NCBI GenBank assembly: GCA_049325315.1 | Contig: JBMONB010000197.1 | Location: 1-64,000, forward strand | Direction of reading: 5' to 3' | DNA: 64,000 bases | Source of the DNA: JAWLHU01 sp049325315 | GTDB lineage: Bacteria; Bacillota; Sulfobacillia; Symbiobacteriales; Symbiobacteriaceae | Shown: in pieces, positions 42,430-51,154 of the stretch | Position numbering within the stretch: the first letter of the stretch is position 1 | How the letters are laid out: each line of letters begins with the position of its first letter | The notes under the pieces: model-generated | The model's input: only the letters and a program-made list of their open reading frames with translations | Databases searched by the model: none | What the model was told of the DNA's origin: nothing | Translations under genes and position numbers: made by a program

Positions 42430-42700
42430 CGTCAGTTTTTGCACAGGCCCGGTGAGCGGCTGATGTGCAAAAACTGACGATAGCCAGCCGGTAAGGCGTC
42501 TTGCGATACCCCTGGGGGGTAGCCCGGGGCGCCTTTGGGGCCTTCAGGGGCCTCCAAGGGGCCTTCAGGGGGCCTTCAATGGGCTGTGGAAATGCGATAG
42601 CGTCAGTTTTTGCACAGGCCCCCGCTCCAGGGGGGTGTCAAAAACTGACGCTACTGCGGTTTTGGCCCGATTCGGGGCTGAAAACCGGGGGGTACCCCCC
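42429..42700. repeat. Modular intergenic repeat, copy B
   Basis: It begins with a perfect inverted pair: GCGTCAGTTTTTGCACA (42429-42445) against TGTGCAAAAACTGACG (42464-42479). A TACCCC/GGGGTA hairpin (42507-42523), GGGGCCTTC tracts, a second GCGTCAGTTTTTGCACA (42600-42616), the exact TGTCAAAAACTGACGCTA (42636-42653) and the palindrome GGGGGGTACCCCCC (42687-42700) follow. The last base lies in the stop codon of the MBOAT gene. No gene is visible in this gap. Confidence 0.78.
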
Positions 42701-44118
42701 TAGAACCGGAAGTAGATAAAGCTGACCTGCTTGGTGGAGGCCATGACGGCGATAAGGGCGAGCACAGCGGTGTAGGCTAGCGCACGCACCGGGCTGGGTA
42801 GCCACTGGGTCCAGATCTCGTAGAGCCGGGCCTGCTGGTGGCGGAACCAGAACTCGCCCAGGTGGAGCCCGAAGAGCAGGCCCACCAGCCCCAGGTAGAG
42901 CAGGTTCATCTGGGTCAGGTGCAGGTTGGGGAAGGTGAGCATCTGCTTCACCATGTGCAGCGCTGCCCTGACCCCGTCGGCCCGGAAGAAGACCCAGCCC
43001 ACCGTGGTGGCCTGGAACATGAGGAAGACCGAGCCCCATCGGATCAGCCAGTTCGGCAGGGGCAGGCGGGTGATGCGGGCGGCGGCGTGGCGGTTCCAGA
43101 GCCGGTGGCCGCCGGCGAGCAGCCCGTGGTAGAGCCCCCAGATCACGAAGGTCCAGGCGGCGCCGTGCCAGAGGCCGGAGAGCCCCATGGCGACCAGCAG
43201 GGTGAGCAGGGCCCGCACCTCGCCCTGGCGGGAGCCGCCCAGGGGGATGTAGACGTAGTCGCGGATCCAGCGGGAGAGGGTAATGTGCCACCGCCGCCAG
43301 AACTCAGACGGGTTGCCGGAGAGGTACGGGGTCTTGAAGTTGTCGGTCAGCTGGTAGCCGAAGAGGTGGCCGATGCCCACCGCCATGTCGCTGTACGCGG
43401 AGAAGTCGAAGTAGATCTGGAAGGCGAAGAGGTAGGCGGCGATCCACGATTCCAACGCCCCCAGCGACCCGGCACGGGCGAAGAGCCCGTCGGCCAGGGG
43501 GCCCACCTGGTCGGCCAGCAGCACCTTCTTGAGCAGGCCGATCACGAAGAGGAAGGCGCCGTACTTGAACTGGCGGGACCAGAAGCCCTGGTCCTCATGG
43601 CTCTCGATCTGGGGGAGGAAGTCCTTGCCCCGCATGATCGGGCCGGCGATCAGCTGGCCGAAGAAGGCGATAAAGACCCAGAACTGAAGCAGGTTCCGGG
43701 AAGGGGTCAGGCTGCCCTTGTAGACATCGACCAGGTAGGCGATCAGCTGGAAGCTGTAGAAGCTGATGCCCACGGGCAGGAGCAGTTGGTAGGCCTTCGG
43801 GTCGATGCCCAGGTGGAAGAGCCGCTCCAGGTTATAGGCGGCGAAGGCGGTGTACTTGAAGATGCCCAGGTTGAGCAGGCTGACGCCCACGCCCAGCCAG
43901 AGCAGCAGCCGGGGCCGGACCCCCCGGGCGATCAGCCGGGAGAGGCCGTAGATCAACGTGGCGATCGCCATGAAGAGCAGGAGATACTGCCAGCCGGAGG
44001 CGGCGTAGAAGAGCACGTTGGCCAGGGCAAGAATCGGGGTGCGCAGCCTGGGCAGCTTCCAGAAGAGCAGCAGGGTCAGCATCATGGTCAGCATGAACTC
44101 AGGGCTGTGGAAGAGCAC
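42700..44118 (-). CDS. MBOAT-family O-acyltransferase (AlgI-like)
   Basis: This 472-residue polytopic membrane protein has about ten helices. MBOAT hallmarks are the LLLPVGISFYSFQLIAYLVDVYKG segment (residues about 111-134) and the conserved histidine in LSGLWHGAAWTFVIWGLYHG (about 320). The family transfers acetyl or acyl groups across the membrane for alginate, D-alanine or polysaccharide decoration. The downstream partner on the - strand is absent, but the SGNH gene lies 6 bases upstream, the usual AlgI/AlgJ pairing. The start is GTG 44118 with GAGGGGGTG before it. It probably acts in cell-envelope polysaccharide acetylation. Confidence 0.92.
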   Translation of the reverse strand: MLFHSPEFMLTMMLTLLLFWKLPRLRTPILALANVLFYAASGWQYLLLFMAIATLIYGLSRLIARGVRPRLLLWLGVGVSLLNLGIFKYTAFAAYNLERLFHLGIDPKAYQLLLPVGISFYSFQLIAYLVDVYKGSLTPSRNLLQFWVFIAFFGQLIAGPIMRGKDFLPQIESHEDQGFWSRQFKYGAFLFVIGLLKKVLLADQVGPLADGLFARAGSLGALESWIAAYLFAFQIYFDFSAYSDMAVGIGHLFGYQLTDNFKTPYLSGNPSEFWRRWHITLSRWIRDYVYIPLGGSRQGEVRALLTLLVAMGLSGLWHGAAWTFVIWGLYHGLLAGGHRLWNRHAAARITRLPLPNWLIRWGSVFLMFQATTVGWVFFRADGVRAALHMVKQMLTFPNLHLTQMNLLYLGLVGLLFGLHLGEFWFRHQQARLYEIWTQWLPSPVRALAYTAVLALIAVMASTKQVSFIYFRF

Positions 44119-44124
44119 AGGCGA

Positions 44125-45180
44125 TCACCCCCTCTTATTGAGTTGTGCGAGCAGCATCTCGGCCAGAATCCGGTAGCCCTCCGGCGTCAGGTGAACATGG
44201 TCGGAGAAGAGCCGGTCCTCCAGGGAGCGCTCCCAGTTCAGGTAGGTGACCGGCTTCCCCTGAAACCAGGCATCGATTCGCCCCAGGTTCTCCTGGTAGC
44301 CCTTCTGGCTGACGTTGGCCTTCATCAGTTCCTGGTTGGTCGGGGTCAGGTAGATAAGGGGCCGGCTCGCCCCGGTGTGGGCGATGATCTTCTGCAGGAA
44401 GTAGATCTGGGGGTTCTGCTCGGTCATGACGAAGGGGGCCGGGTTGAAGGCGTTCTGGTACTCGTACCCCGCCAGGATCCGCGGCAGTTCGGGCTTCTCG
44501 GTCCAGGGGCGGGTGTCGTAGACCTCCTTCGCTCCCGGCTTGAGCCGCTTCATGATCTGGCCCTTCAGCACGGGGCGGTAAGCCAGCAGGGAGATCTTCG
44601 GAGCGAAGTGCCGGTCGAAGAGGGCGGAGGGCGACCGGTCATCTGGGGTGCGGCCATTGCGCGCCAGGTGCTCCCGGAACCGCTTCCACGCAGCCAGGTC
44701 CAGCTTAGCCAGATCGTCAGCCAGCCAGAAGGCGATGGGCGGGTCGGGGTTGCGGGCGACAAAGCCGCCATAGAGCAGGTTAATGATCACCCGGTCGGTG
44801 GCGATGCCCCGCTGCCGCAGCTTGAGGAGAACGACATAGATATCGCCGGTCTGCATGGCGGGCAGCGCCAGGTTGAACACCTTGAGCGGCTTCCCCTGCT
44901 CACGGCTGAGCTCTTCCATGTAGTACCCGATCGACTGCTTCGGGCCGCCGGGGCCGCTGTAGCCGACCGAGTCGCCCAGCATGATCACGTAGTTGGTCAG
45001 GCGCTCCCGCTTGATCTGCCGGTCGATGTGGTCCAGGACCAGGTCGATGATGCGTGGGTCCTCTTTGAAGACCTCGTAGGGAACCCGGTGGTCATACAGC
45101 CAGCGCTGTGGGACCACCAGGCCGAGGCCCAGTTGAATGACAAGCAGGTAGCCGATGACGTACTTCCACGACGCCGACAA
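44125..45180 (-). CDS. SGNH hydrolase-like partner of MBOAT (AlgX/AlgJ type)
   Basis: This 351-residue protein has one N-terminal membrane anchor (YVIGYLLVIQLGLGLVV) and an extracellular SGNH-fold domain. The nucleophile is in MLGDSVGYSG (GDSxxxS, residues about 68-77), and the Asp-His pair is in DHVHLTPEGY near the C-terminus. In alginate-type systems such proteins complete the O-acetylation started by MBOAT. The TTG at 45180 is favoured: AGGAGGG lies about 8 bases upstream and the anchor then starts at once. A longer in-frame extension would add about 33 charged residues. Confidence 0.85.
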   Translation of the reverse strand: MSASWKYVIGYLLVIQLGLGLVVPQRWLYDHRVPYEVFKEDPRIIDLVLDHIDRQIKRERLTNYVIMLGDSVGYSGPGGPKQSIGYYMEELSREQGKPLKVFNLALPAMQTGDIYVVLLKLRQRGIATDRVIINLLYGGFVARNPDPPIAFWLADDLAKLDLAAWKRFREHLARNGRTPDDRSPSALFDRHFAPKISLLAYRPVLKGQIMKRLKPGAKEVYDTRPWTEKPELPRILAGYEYQNAFNPAPFVMTEQNPQIYFLQKIIAHTGASRPLIYLTPTNQELMKANVSQKGYQENLGRIDAWFQGKPVTYLNWERSLEDRLFSDHVHLTPEGYRILAEMLLAQLNKRG

Positions 45181-45295
45181 GGGGTTGGCCCTCCTTCTGC
45201 GATCCGACAAGTGCGGGGTTCCTGAGTATGACGTAAAAGCCCGGCGATTTGTTCGTTGAGAAAAGAGCAGGATGGGCAAACGAGGCCGTCGCGGC

Positions 45296-45301
45296 TATAC
45301 T
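45296..45301 (+). promoter_or_regulatory. Possible -10 box of a leaderless transcript
   Basis: TATACT ends 6 bases before the ATG of the next gene at 45308, and no Shine-Dalgarno sequence lies between. The mRNA could thus start at or near the ATG. A matching -35 box is not clear. Confidence 0.35.
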
Positions 45302-45307
45302 AACACT

Positions 45308-45871
45308 ATGGCAAAGATCTTAGGAAAGTTGCCCGAAAAGAAGCAGCGCGACCTGCTGCGCAGCGTGACTTCGCTCGTCAGCGGCACCGCGAAGCTGCAG
45401 GCGGAGATGGAAGAGGGGCACGGCCCCCATGTCCTGGTGGAGCGGCTCAAGGAGCTGAGCCTTCCGGAGAACGTGACGATCATTCTCCGGCCCACGCTCG
45501 CCTTTCTCAACGCCGATGTCTGCATGATCGGGCCGGGCAGGGTGCTGGTGATCAATGCCCTGCACTGGACCGGCGAGGTGGGGCAGGGGAAGAAGGGCGA
45601 GTGGACCGGTGCCAGGGGCGTTGACCTGGGGCGCCCGGACCGGCGCGCCCAGCTCTTCTGCGACCGTCTGGCGTACAGTGGCCTGGCCAAGGGCTTTGAG
45701 CTGGAGCCGGTGGTGGTCTTTACCGCCGGGCCGGTCATGTACCACGGGGGGGAGCCCGAGGCCGCCCTGGTCCAGTGGGACGCCCTGGAAGACTTCCTCC
45801 GGCGGAGCCTGCCCAGCGGTCTGGCCGGGTTCTCTGCGGCCGGGCTGATCAAGGCTCTCACCCCGCACTGA
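45308..45871 (+). CDS. NERD-like nuclease-related protein
   Basis: This 187-residue protein resembles the NERD (nuclease-related) domain. The middle part has PENVTIILRPTLAFLNADVCMIGPGRVLVINALHWTGEV, the strand/loop order in which NERD places its D and ExK-type residues, then a basic GKKGEW segment and a C-terminal helix. The catalytic residues look changed (N instead of E in VINALHW), so activity is uncertain. An alternative start at 45272 would add 12 residues, but neither start has a clear ribosome site. Role unknown; not linked to the neighbouring genes. Confidence 0.65.
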   Translation: MAKILGKLPEKKQRDLLRSVTSLVSGTAKLQAEMEEGHGPHVLVERLKELSLPENVTIILRPTLAFLNADVCMIGPGRVLVINALHWTGEVGQGKKGEWTGARGVDLGRPDRRAQLFCDRLAYSGLAKGFELEPVVVFTAGPVMYHGGEPEAALVQWDALEDFLRRSLPSGLAGFSAAGLIKALTPH

Positions 45872-45891
45872 CCGCCTACCTGTTCAAGCAC

Positions 45892-45926
45892 CGAGGCGCT
45901 GGCAGCCCCATGCCGGCGCTTTTTCT
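45892..45926 (+). terminator. Intrinsic terminator
   Basis: AGGCGCTGGCA pairs with TGCCGGCGCT, followed by TTTTTC. It ends the NERD-like gene. Confidence 0.82.
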
Positions 45927-46028
45927 GTGAATCCTGCCCGAAAACCATACTTGACGGCAGGAAGTTTCCGAGAACCGAAGGAATTCTTCATAGTGGTCAA
46001 TTCACGAATTTCGAGTGAGGTGTTGTCC

Positions 46029-48068
46029 GTGTTCACCTATCCGCAGACACGCCGAGAACCGGTGGTAGATCAGCTTCACGGTGTATCGATTACCGACCCC
46101 TACCGCTGGCTGGAGGACGGAGAGAGCCCCGAGGTGCTGACCTGGACCGAGGCGCAGAACCGCTTTACTGATTCGGTCCTTCATGCGACGCCCTACCCGG
46201 CCTCCTTTGCCGGACGGCTCCGGGAGGTGCTGAGCGGCGATACGCTCGCCTCGCCGACGGTGAGGGGTGGCCGGGTCTTCTTCCTGCGCCGCAAGGCCGG
46301 GCAGAACCAGCCGGTCCTCTGCATGCGGGCAGAGGGGGAGAGCGAGGAGCGGGTGCTCCTTGACCCAAATCAGGTGAACGAGAAGGGCACTACCGCCCTC
46401 GACTGGTGGTACCCGTCGCCAGACGGCCGGTACCTGGCTTTCGGTTACTCGGAAAACGGCGATGAGTGGTCGACCCTGCAGGTGCTGGCGACCGACACCG
46501 GGGAGACCCTGGCCGAGCGGATTCCCCGCACCCGCCACACGGCGCTGACCTGGGAGCCCGACTCCTCCGGCTTCTACTACACCCGCTACCCGCTGCCCGG
46601 CGAGGTGGAGGCCGGCCAGGAGAACTACAACCGGCACTGCTTCTACCACAAGCTCGGACGGCCCTGGCAGGACGACCCGAAGGTCTTCGGCGAGGGCATG
46701 CCGCCCCGGGTCTTCATTGGGCCCAGCCTCCATGACGGCGGGCGGTGGCTGCTGATCCATGTCAACCATGGCTGGAACTCCACCGATCTTTACCTCATGG
46801 ACCGGGCGGCCCCCGAAAAGGGCTTTGTCACGATTACGAAGGGGCGCGACGCCCTCTTCCAGGCGACCATGCTGGGGGGTGTCATCTACGCCCTGACCAA
46901 CTACCAGGCGCCCCGCTACCGGATTATCGCCATCGACCCGGCGAACCCGGCGGAGGAGCACTGGCGCGCTGTGGTACCCGAGAGCGAGTCGCTCTCCATT
47001 CAGGACTTCACCATTGCCAACGGGCAGATTCTCTTCACCGGCCTGAAAGATGTGGTCGCCCGCCTCTACCACGCCCCGCTTGAGGGCGGCGCCCCCACCG
47101 AGATTCCCCTGCCGCCGCTGGGCTCGGTCACCAGGCTGAGCGGGGAGAAGGACGGCCGTTTTGCCTACATCGCCTGGGAGTCCTTCACCTCGCCCTCCAC
47201 CATCTACCGCCTGGATACGACCAGCGCTGAGCTGAGCCTCTGGGCGCAGAGCAGGAGCCCGGTGGATCCCGACCAGATCGCGGTGAAGCAGGTCTTCTAC
47301 CCCTCGAAGGACGGCACCCGAGTGCCGATGTTCATTCTCCACCGGAAGGATCTCGTGCCCAACGGCGACCTGCCCACGGTGCTGACCGGCTACGGCGGCT
47401 TCAACCTGGCCCGGACGCCCATCTTCGCCGCCACGATCTACCCGTGGCTGGAGCGGGGCGGGGTCTGGGCGGTGGCCAACCTGCGGGGCGGCTCGGAGTA
47501 CGGCGAGGAATGGCACCGGGCCGGCATGCTGGGGAACAAGCAGAATGTCTTCGATGACTTCATTTCCGCCGCCGAGTACCTGATTGCGCAGGGCTACACC
47601 CGCCCGGAGCGGCTGGGCATCTCCGGTGGCTCCAACGGCGGGCTGCTGATGGGCGCGGCCTTCACCCAGCGCCCGGACCTGTACAAGGCGGTCTTCTGCG
47701 CCGTCCCCCTGCTCGATATGGTGCGGTATCACAAGTTCCTGATCGGGGCGCTCTGGACCAGCGAGTACGGTTCGCCCGATGAGCCCGAGGCCTTCCGCTG
47801 GCTCCATGCCTACTCGCCCTATCACCATGTAGAGGAAGGGACCCGCTACCCGGCCATCTTCTTCCACACCGCTGCCTCCGACTCCCGGGTCGACCCGTGC
47901 CATGCCCGGAAGATGGCGGCGCTGGTGCAGGAGGCCAACGGGTCGGAGAACCCGATTCTCCTGCGCATTGAGTTCGAGGCGGGTCACGGCGCCGGCAAGC
48001 CGGTCGCCAAGCTGGTGCAGGCGCAGGCGGAGACCTGGGGCTTCTTCGCCTGGCAGCTGGGGCTCTAG
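46029..48068 (+). CDS. Prolyl oligopeptidase (S9A family serine peptidase)
   Basis: This 679-residue protein is an S9 prolyl endopeptidase that cuts oligopeptides after proline. The N-terminal FTYPQTRREPVVDQLHGV and DPYRWLEDGES are family hallmarks. A seven-bladed propeller follows (about 75-400), and then the alpha/beta hydrolase with GISGGSNGGLL (Ser about 535), DSRVDP (Asp about 620) and EAGHGAGK (His about 652). No signal peptide is present, so it is cytoplasmic. The start is GTG 46029, with GTGAGGTG about 7 bases before it. A clear terminator follows. Confidence 0.94.
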   Translation: MFTYPQTRREPVVDQLHGVSITDPYRWLEDGESPEVLTWTEAQNRFTDSVLHATPYPASFAGRLREVLSGDTLASPTVRGGRVFFLRRKAGQNQPVLCMRAEGESEERVLLDPNQVNEKGTTALDWWYPSPDGRYLAFGYSENGDEWSTLQVLATDTGETLAERIPRTRHTALTWEPDSSGFYYTRYPLPGEVEAGQENYNRHCFYHKLGRPWQDDPKVFGEGMPPRVFIGPSLHDGGRWLLIHVNHGWNSTDLYLMDRAAPEKGFVTITKGRDALFQATMLGGVIYALTNYQAPRYRIIAIDPANPAEEHWRAVVPESESLSIQDFTIANGQILFTGLKDVVARLYHAPLEGGAPTEIPLPPLGSVTRLSGEKDGRFAYIAWESFTSPSTIYRLDTTSAELSLWAQSRSPVDPDQIAVKQVFYPSKDGTRVPMFILHRKDLVPNGDLPTVLTGYGGFNLARTPIFAATIYPWLERGGVWAVANLRGGSEYGEEWHRAGMLGNKQNVFDDFISAAEYLIAQGYTRPERLGISGGSNGGLLMGAAFTQRPDLYKAVFCAVPLLDMVRYHKFLIGALWTSEYGSPDEPEAFRWLHAYSPYHHVEEGTRYPAIFFHTAASDSRVDPCHARKMAALVQEANGSENPILLRIEFEAGHGAGKPVAKLVQAQAETWGFFAWQLGL

Positions 48069-48075
48069 TTTGCAG

Positions 48076-48118
48076 AGCGCGGTCGCTCACGTTTGGAGCG
48101 GCCGCGCTAACTTTTTTA
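48076..48118 (+). terminator. Intrinsic terminator
   Basis: AGCGCGG.CGCTC pairs with GAGCG.CCGCGCT and ends in TTTTTT. It ends the prolyl oligopeptidase gene 7 bases after its stop. Confidence 0.85.
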
Positions 48119-48231
48119 TATTTCTCAACAAGACTAGCAGGAATTGGATACAGTTCATGGAGAATATCAGAAAGGATGGATATTTCCTAGCGGTCATCTT
48201 GGGAGGAGACCGCAGAAAGGGGGAAATCGTC

Positions 48232-48693
48232 TTGTTGCGTACCGAGTTGGCGGGAGCGTTCTCGGAAGCTGCCGTTCACGTGCTCCAGGAGATGCTGGGC
48301 ACAGATGTGGAGCCGGGTCCCGAGCGGGTGGAGAATGCGGTCCTGCATGCGGAAGAGGTGACGGTACTCGTGGGCCTCACCGGTGAGGTGAGCGGCCTGT
48401 GCCTTCTGACCATGCCGAACCGGACGGCCTTTGCCGTGGTCGGCGTGATGATGGGGGAGACGGTGGACTCCCTCGATGAGATTGGGCGGAGCGCTGTGGC
48501 TGAACTGGGGAACATGATCGCAGGGGCCGCGACGATCAAGCTGGAGGAGAGGGGCATCTCTTCGAACATCACGCCGCCGTCGGTCCTGCAAGGGCGTTCC
48601 CCGGAGATTGCCACCCCACACCTGGAGCGGTGCGTTATACCCCTGACCACTGGGCTGGGCGCCATCTCCCTGCACATTTCGATTAAGGGATAA
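48232..48693 (+). CDS. CheX-like chemotaxis phosphatase
   Basis: This 153-residue protein matches the CheC/CheX/FliY phosphatase fold. The active helix EIGRSAVAELGNMIAGAATIKLEE holds the conserved E and N (E...N pattern, about residues 82-105), and the N-terminal part is the usual alternating fold. CheX dephosphorylates CheY-P to reset the flagellar switch. No other chemotaxis gene is adjacent, so it may serve a distant cluster or another response regulator. The start is TTG 48232, with AGGGGG about 9 bases upstream. An upstream in-frame extension has poor coding character. Confidence 0.85.
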   Translation: MLRTELAGAFSEAAVHVLQEMLGTDVEPGPERVENAVLHAEEVTVLVGLTGEVSGLCLLTMPNRTAFAVVGVMMGETVDSLDEIGRSAVAELGNMIAGAATIKLEERGISSNITPPSVLQGRSPEIATPHLERCVIPLTTGLGAISLHISIKG

Positions 48694-48708
48694 TAACATG
48701 ACGGTCAA

Positions 48709-48742
48709 GAGCCTGCAGGAGGGAGCCTGCGGGCTCTTTTTC
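48709..48742 (+). terminator. Intrinsic terminator
   Basis: GAGCC.GCAGG pairs with CCTGC.GGCTC and is followed by TTTTTCC. It ends the CheX-like gene. Confidence 0.82.
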
Positions 48743-48782
48743 CTTCTCTCTGGGCATTCTACCAGCAGGGGGAGGGGTGACC

Positions 48783-50357
48783 ATGCGGCGATGGTGGGCA
48801 GCATTGGTGATGGTTGCGCTGCTGGGCGTGCAGGGACCGGTTCGGGCGGGAGGGCACGGAGAGGAGTGGCGGGTGCTCTGGATTCCTCTCGACAGCCGCC
48901 CGGTCAACACCGGGGAGGTACAGTTGTTCGGCGCCGCGGCGGGGGCGCGGCTCCTTCTGCCGCCGGCGACGCTGCTCGACTGGCACGCCACCCGGCGGGC
49001 CGATACCGACGGGCTCCTGCGGTGGTGGCAGCAAACCGCCAGGCCGGGGGACACGGTGGTATTCGCCACCAACAGCCTCCTGGCCGGGGGGCTGATCGCC
49101 ACCCGGGACCCGGCCCACTACACCGGCCTGGAGAAACGGCTGGCGACGCTGGAGGAGGCGCTGGCGGAGTCGGACCAGGTCCGGCGGATCGCTGTACACG
49201 TGCTGCCCCGTGCCTGGCCCACCCAGTTCCGGCCAGACGGTTCGGCGGCGGCTGACCCGGCGCTCACCGGGCTGCTGCTGGAGCGAACGGAGCTACAGCA
49301 CCGGGTGCGCCTCTTCGGGCGGCCGGCCGACGAGGAGCGGCTTGCGGCGCTGGACCGGGCCATTCCGGCGGCGGAGCGGGGCCGGCAGGACGCCCTGATC
49401 GAGCAGAACCGGCAGGTGCTGGCAGCGCTGCTGGATTGGGCCGAGGCGGGGCTGGTGAACGAGCTGGTGATCGGGCTGGACGATGCCCGCCCCTATGGCA
49501 TGGCCAACCTGCTCCATCGGGAGGCGGCGCAGGTGGTGGCCGAGCGGGGGCTTTCCGACCGGGTTCACGCCCACTATGGGGCCGATGAGATCGGCTTCTT
49601 GCTGGTCGCCCGGGAGGCGCTGCGCCGGGCGGGGCTGCAGCCCCGCATCGCCGTGGAGTACGGCAAGGCCGGGAGCGAAGGGGCGGTACTGCCCTACGAG
49701 GGGGCGAGCCTGGGGCGGTCGGTGGGGCAGAAGCTGACCTTGCTGGGGGCTGTGCCCGCCGGGCCCGGCGCGGGGCAGCGGCTCTTTGTACACACCGCCC
49801 GCGACGGCGCGGCAAGCCGCCGCCTCCTGGAGCGGATGGCGGCGGCCTACGGGCGGGGGGAGTCGGTCGCTCTGGCCGACGTGACCTCAACGGGCGGGCG
49901 GGACCGGGCCCTGGTGGAGCGGCTCAGCGAGAGCGTCCCCCTGACCGGGGTGGCTTACGCCGGCTGGAACACCGCCAGCAACGCCGTGGGCACCGCCCTG
50001 GCCCTGGCAGCGGTACGGGAGCTTCAGAGCCTGGCGGGCGCATCGGAGCACCAGGTGCTGGCGCTCGAGGCGTTCCAGGCGGTCCGGTATGCGCACGACC
50101 TGGTCTTTCAGGAGCGGCGGGAGGAGATGGCCGCCTGGGCCCGCCGGCACGGCATCGACCCGGACCGCTTCGGGCCGGGTCGCAGGGCGATGGCCCGCCA
50201 CTTGCAGGGGAGCGTGCTCCCCGAGGCGCAGGCCTGGCTGGACCGGTTCCACCGGGGGCCGGTGGGCGTGGCGGGCGCCGCCTTTCCCTGGGAGCGCACC
50301 TTCGATCTCAGCTTCCGCCCGCTGGTTAGGGCGGCGGGAGGCGCAACCGGACGCTGA
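48783..50357 (+). CDS. Secreted DUF4127 protein
   Basis: This 524-residue protein has a signal peptide (RRWWAALVMVALLGVQGPVRA). The mature part matches DUF4127: WIPLDSRPVNTGEVQL near the N-terminus, TNSLLAGGLIATR, NELVIGLDDARPYGMAN, HYGADEIGFLLVARE and VAYAGWNTASNAVGTALA. The function of this family is unknown; the D and H residues in these segments hint at a metal site. GGGAGGGG lies before the ATG at 48783. The 3' end overlaps the convergent next gene by 32 bases, which is unusual and could cause mutual transcriptional interference. Confidence 0.87.
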   Translation: MRRWWAALVMVALLGVQGPVRAGGHGEEWRVLWIPLDSRPVNTGEVQLFGAAAGARLLLPPATLLDWHATRRADTDGLLRWWQQTARPGDTVVFATNSLLAGGLIATRDPAHYTGLEKRLATLEEALAESDQVRRIAVHVLPRAWPTQFRPDGSAAADPALTGLLLERTELQHRVRLFGRPADEERLAALDRAIPAAERGRQDALIEQNRQVLAALLDWAEAGLVNELVIGLDDARPYGMANLLHREAAQVVAERGLSDRVHAHYGADEIGFLLVAREALRRAGLQPRIAVEYGKAGSEGAVLPYEGASLGRSVGQKLTLLGAVPAGPGAGQRLFVHTARDGAASRRLLERMAAAYGRGESVALADVTSTGGRDRALVERLSESVPLTGVAYAGWNTASNAVGTALALAAVRELQSLAGASEHQVLALEAFQAVRYAHDLVFQERREEMAAWARRHGIDPDRFGPGRRAMARHLQGSVLPEAQAWLDRFHRGPVGVAGAAFPWERTFDLSFRPLVRAAGGATGR

Positions 50358-51045
50358 GGTCGCCCTCGCTCTCCCGGCCGTCAATCAGCCGGAAGATGGC
50401 GGTCCGTCCGGTCATTGAAGAGCGAAGCCTGAACCGGCTCACCCCGAGAACCCGCTCGGGGCGAGTCGAGTAGCGGCGGGTCGTGGTGGTCAGCAGCCAG
50501 TCTACTCCAGCCTGACCGCGCAGAACGGGGTAGAGCTCTGGTCGGAAGCGGCGGTAAGCGTCGGCCGCCCCTACGCCGGTTACCTCCCACCAGATGGCGA
50601 TCTCCAGGTGCTCGGCCGACTCCTTTACCGGTGTGACCTCGGCCTGGTAGATGGCCAGGGTGAGATTCCCCAGCCCTGTTGTCCGGCTGATTGCCGGACC
50701 ACTGAAGGCCGGGTGGGCGTCGAGCCGGGGCAGCAGCGCCTCCCGGAGCAGGAAGGCGCCCGCGGCCAGCCCGGCCACCACCAGCCCGATGGTCAGCCAG
50801 AGCGTCGCCCGCCGGTGGGTCGCCCCTCGCCGGGCCAGGTGGAGGGCATGCTCCCGCTGGTCTTGGTCCAACTCGGGCAGGGTCAGAGGCTCAACAGCGG
50901 GAGGAAGCCCCTGCGTTTCGCGCCAGCGGGCGGCCCGGCGCCGCAGGTCGGCCTCGCTTCGAGCCGCCATGAACAGGTCGCCGGCGGCATTGGGGTCGGG
51001 TATGAGGGCAAGCGCCAGGCGGTAGCGGTCGAGCAGTTCTTCCAC
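50326..51045 (-). CDS. Membrane protein with sigma-region-2-like N-terminus (paralogue of 56729-57997)
   Basis: This 239-residue protein has an N-terminal helical segment (RYRLALALIPDPNAAGDLFMAA) that recalls ECF sigma-factor region 2 (the gD...A.DL pattern), one membrane helix (LWLTIGLVVAGLAAGAFLL, about 85-103) and an outer beta-rich domain of about 130 residues. The protein at 56729 shares the same arrangement and the start of its outer domain. I do not know the function; an anti-sigma or sensor role is possible. The start is GTG 51045 with AGGAGGG about 7 bases upstream. It overlaps the convergent DUF4127 gene. Confidence 0.7.
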   Translation of the reverse strand: MEELLDRYRLALALIPDPNAAGDLFMAARSEADLRRRAARWRETQGLPPAVEPLTLPELDQDQREHALHLARRGATHRRATLWLTIGLVVAGLAAGAFLLREALLPRLDAHPAFSGPAISRTTGLGNLTLAIYQAEVTPVKESAEHLEIAIWWEVTGVGAADAYRRFRPELYPVLRGQAGVDWLLTTTTRRYSTRPERVLGVSRFRLRSSMTGRTAIFRLIDGRESEGDLSVRLRLPPP

Positions 51046-51154
51046 CGATCTCCCTCCTCGCGTCACGAACACCTTTCTGAAGAGTAGGACGCCTCGCAAC
51101 GGGTGGGAGGTGCGCGGCGGGGCATCCTAATCGCGTTGGAGGTGTCGATCGCGA

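Noticed and set aside
42838..45225. 795-residue open frame on the + strand
   Set aside because: It covers the MBOAT and SGNH genes in antisense. It is rich in E, Q, G and P with no recognisable domain, whereas the - strand frames show clear families.
46002..47987. 661-residue open frame on the - strand
   Set aside because: It is antisense to the prolyl oligopeptidase gene, which has complete catalytic motifs.
47902..48231. Upstream extension of the CheX-like gene
   Set aside because: It overlaps the prolyl oligopeptidase gene and its terminator and has no CheX-like sequence.
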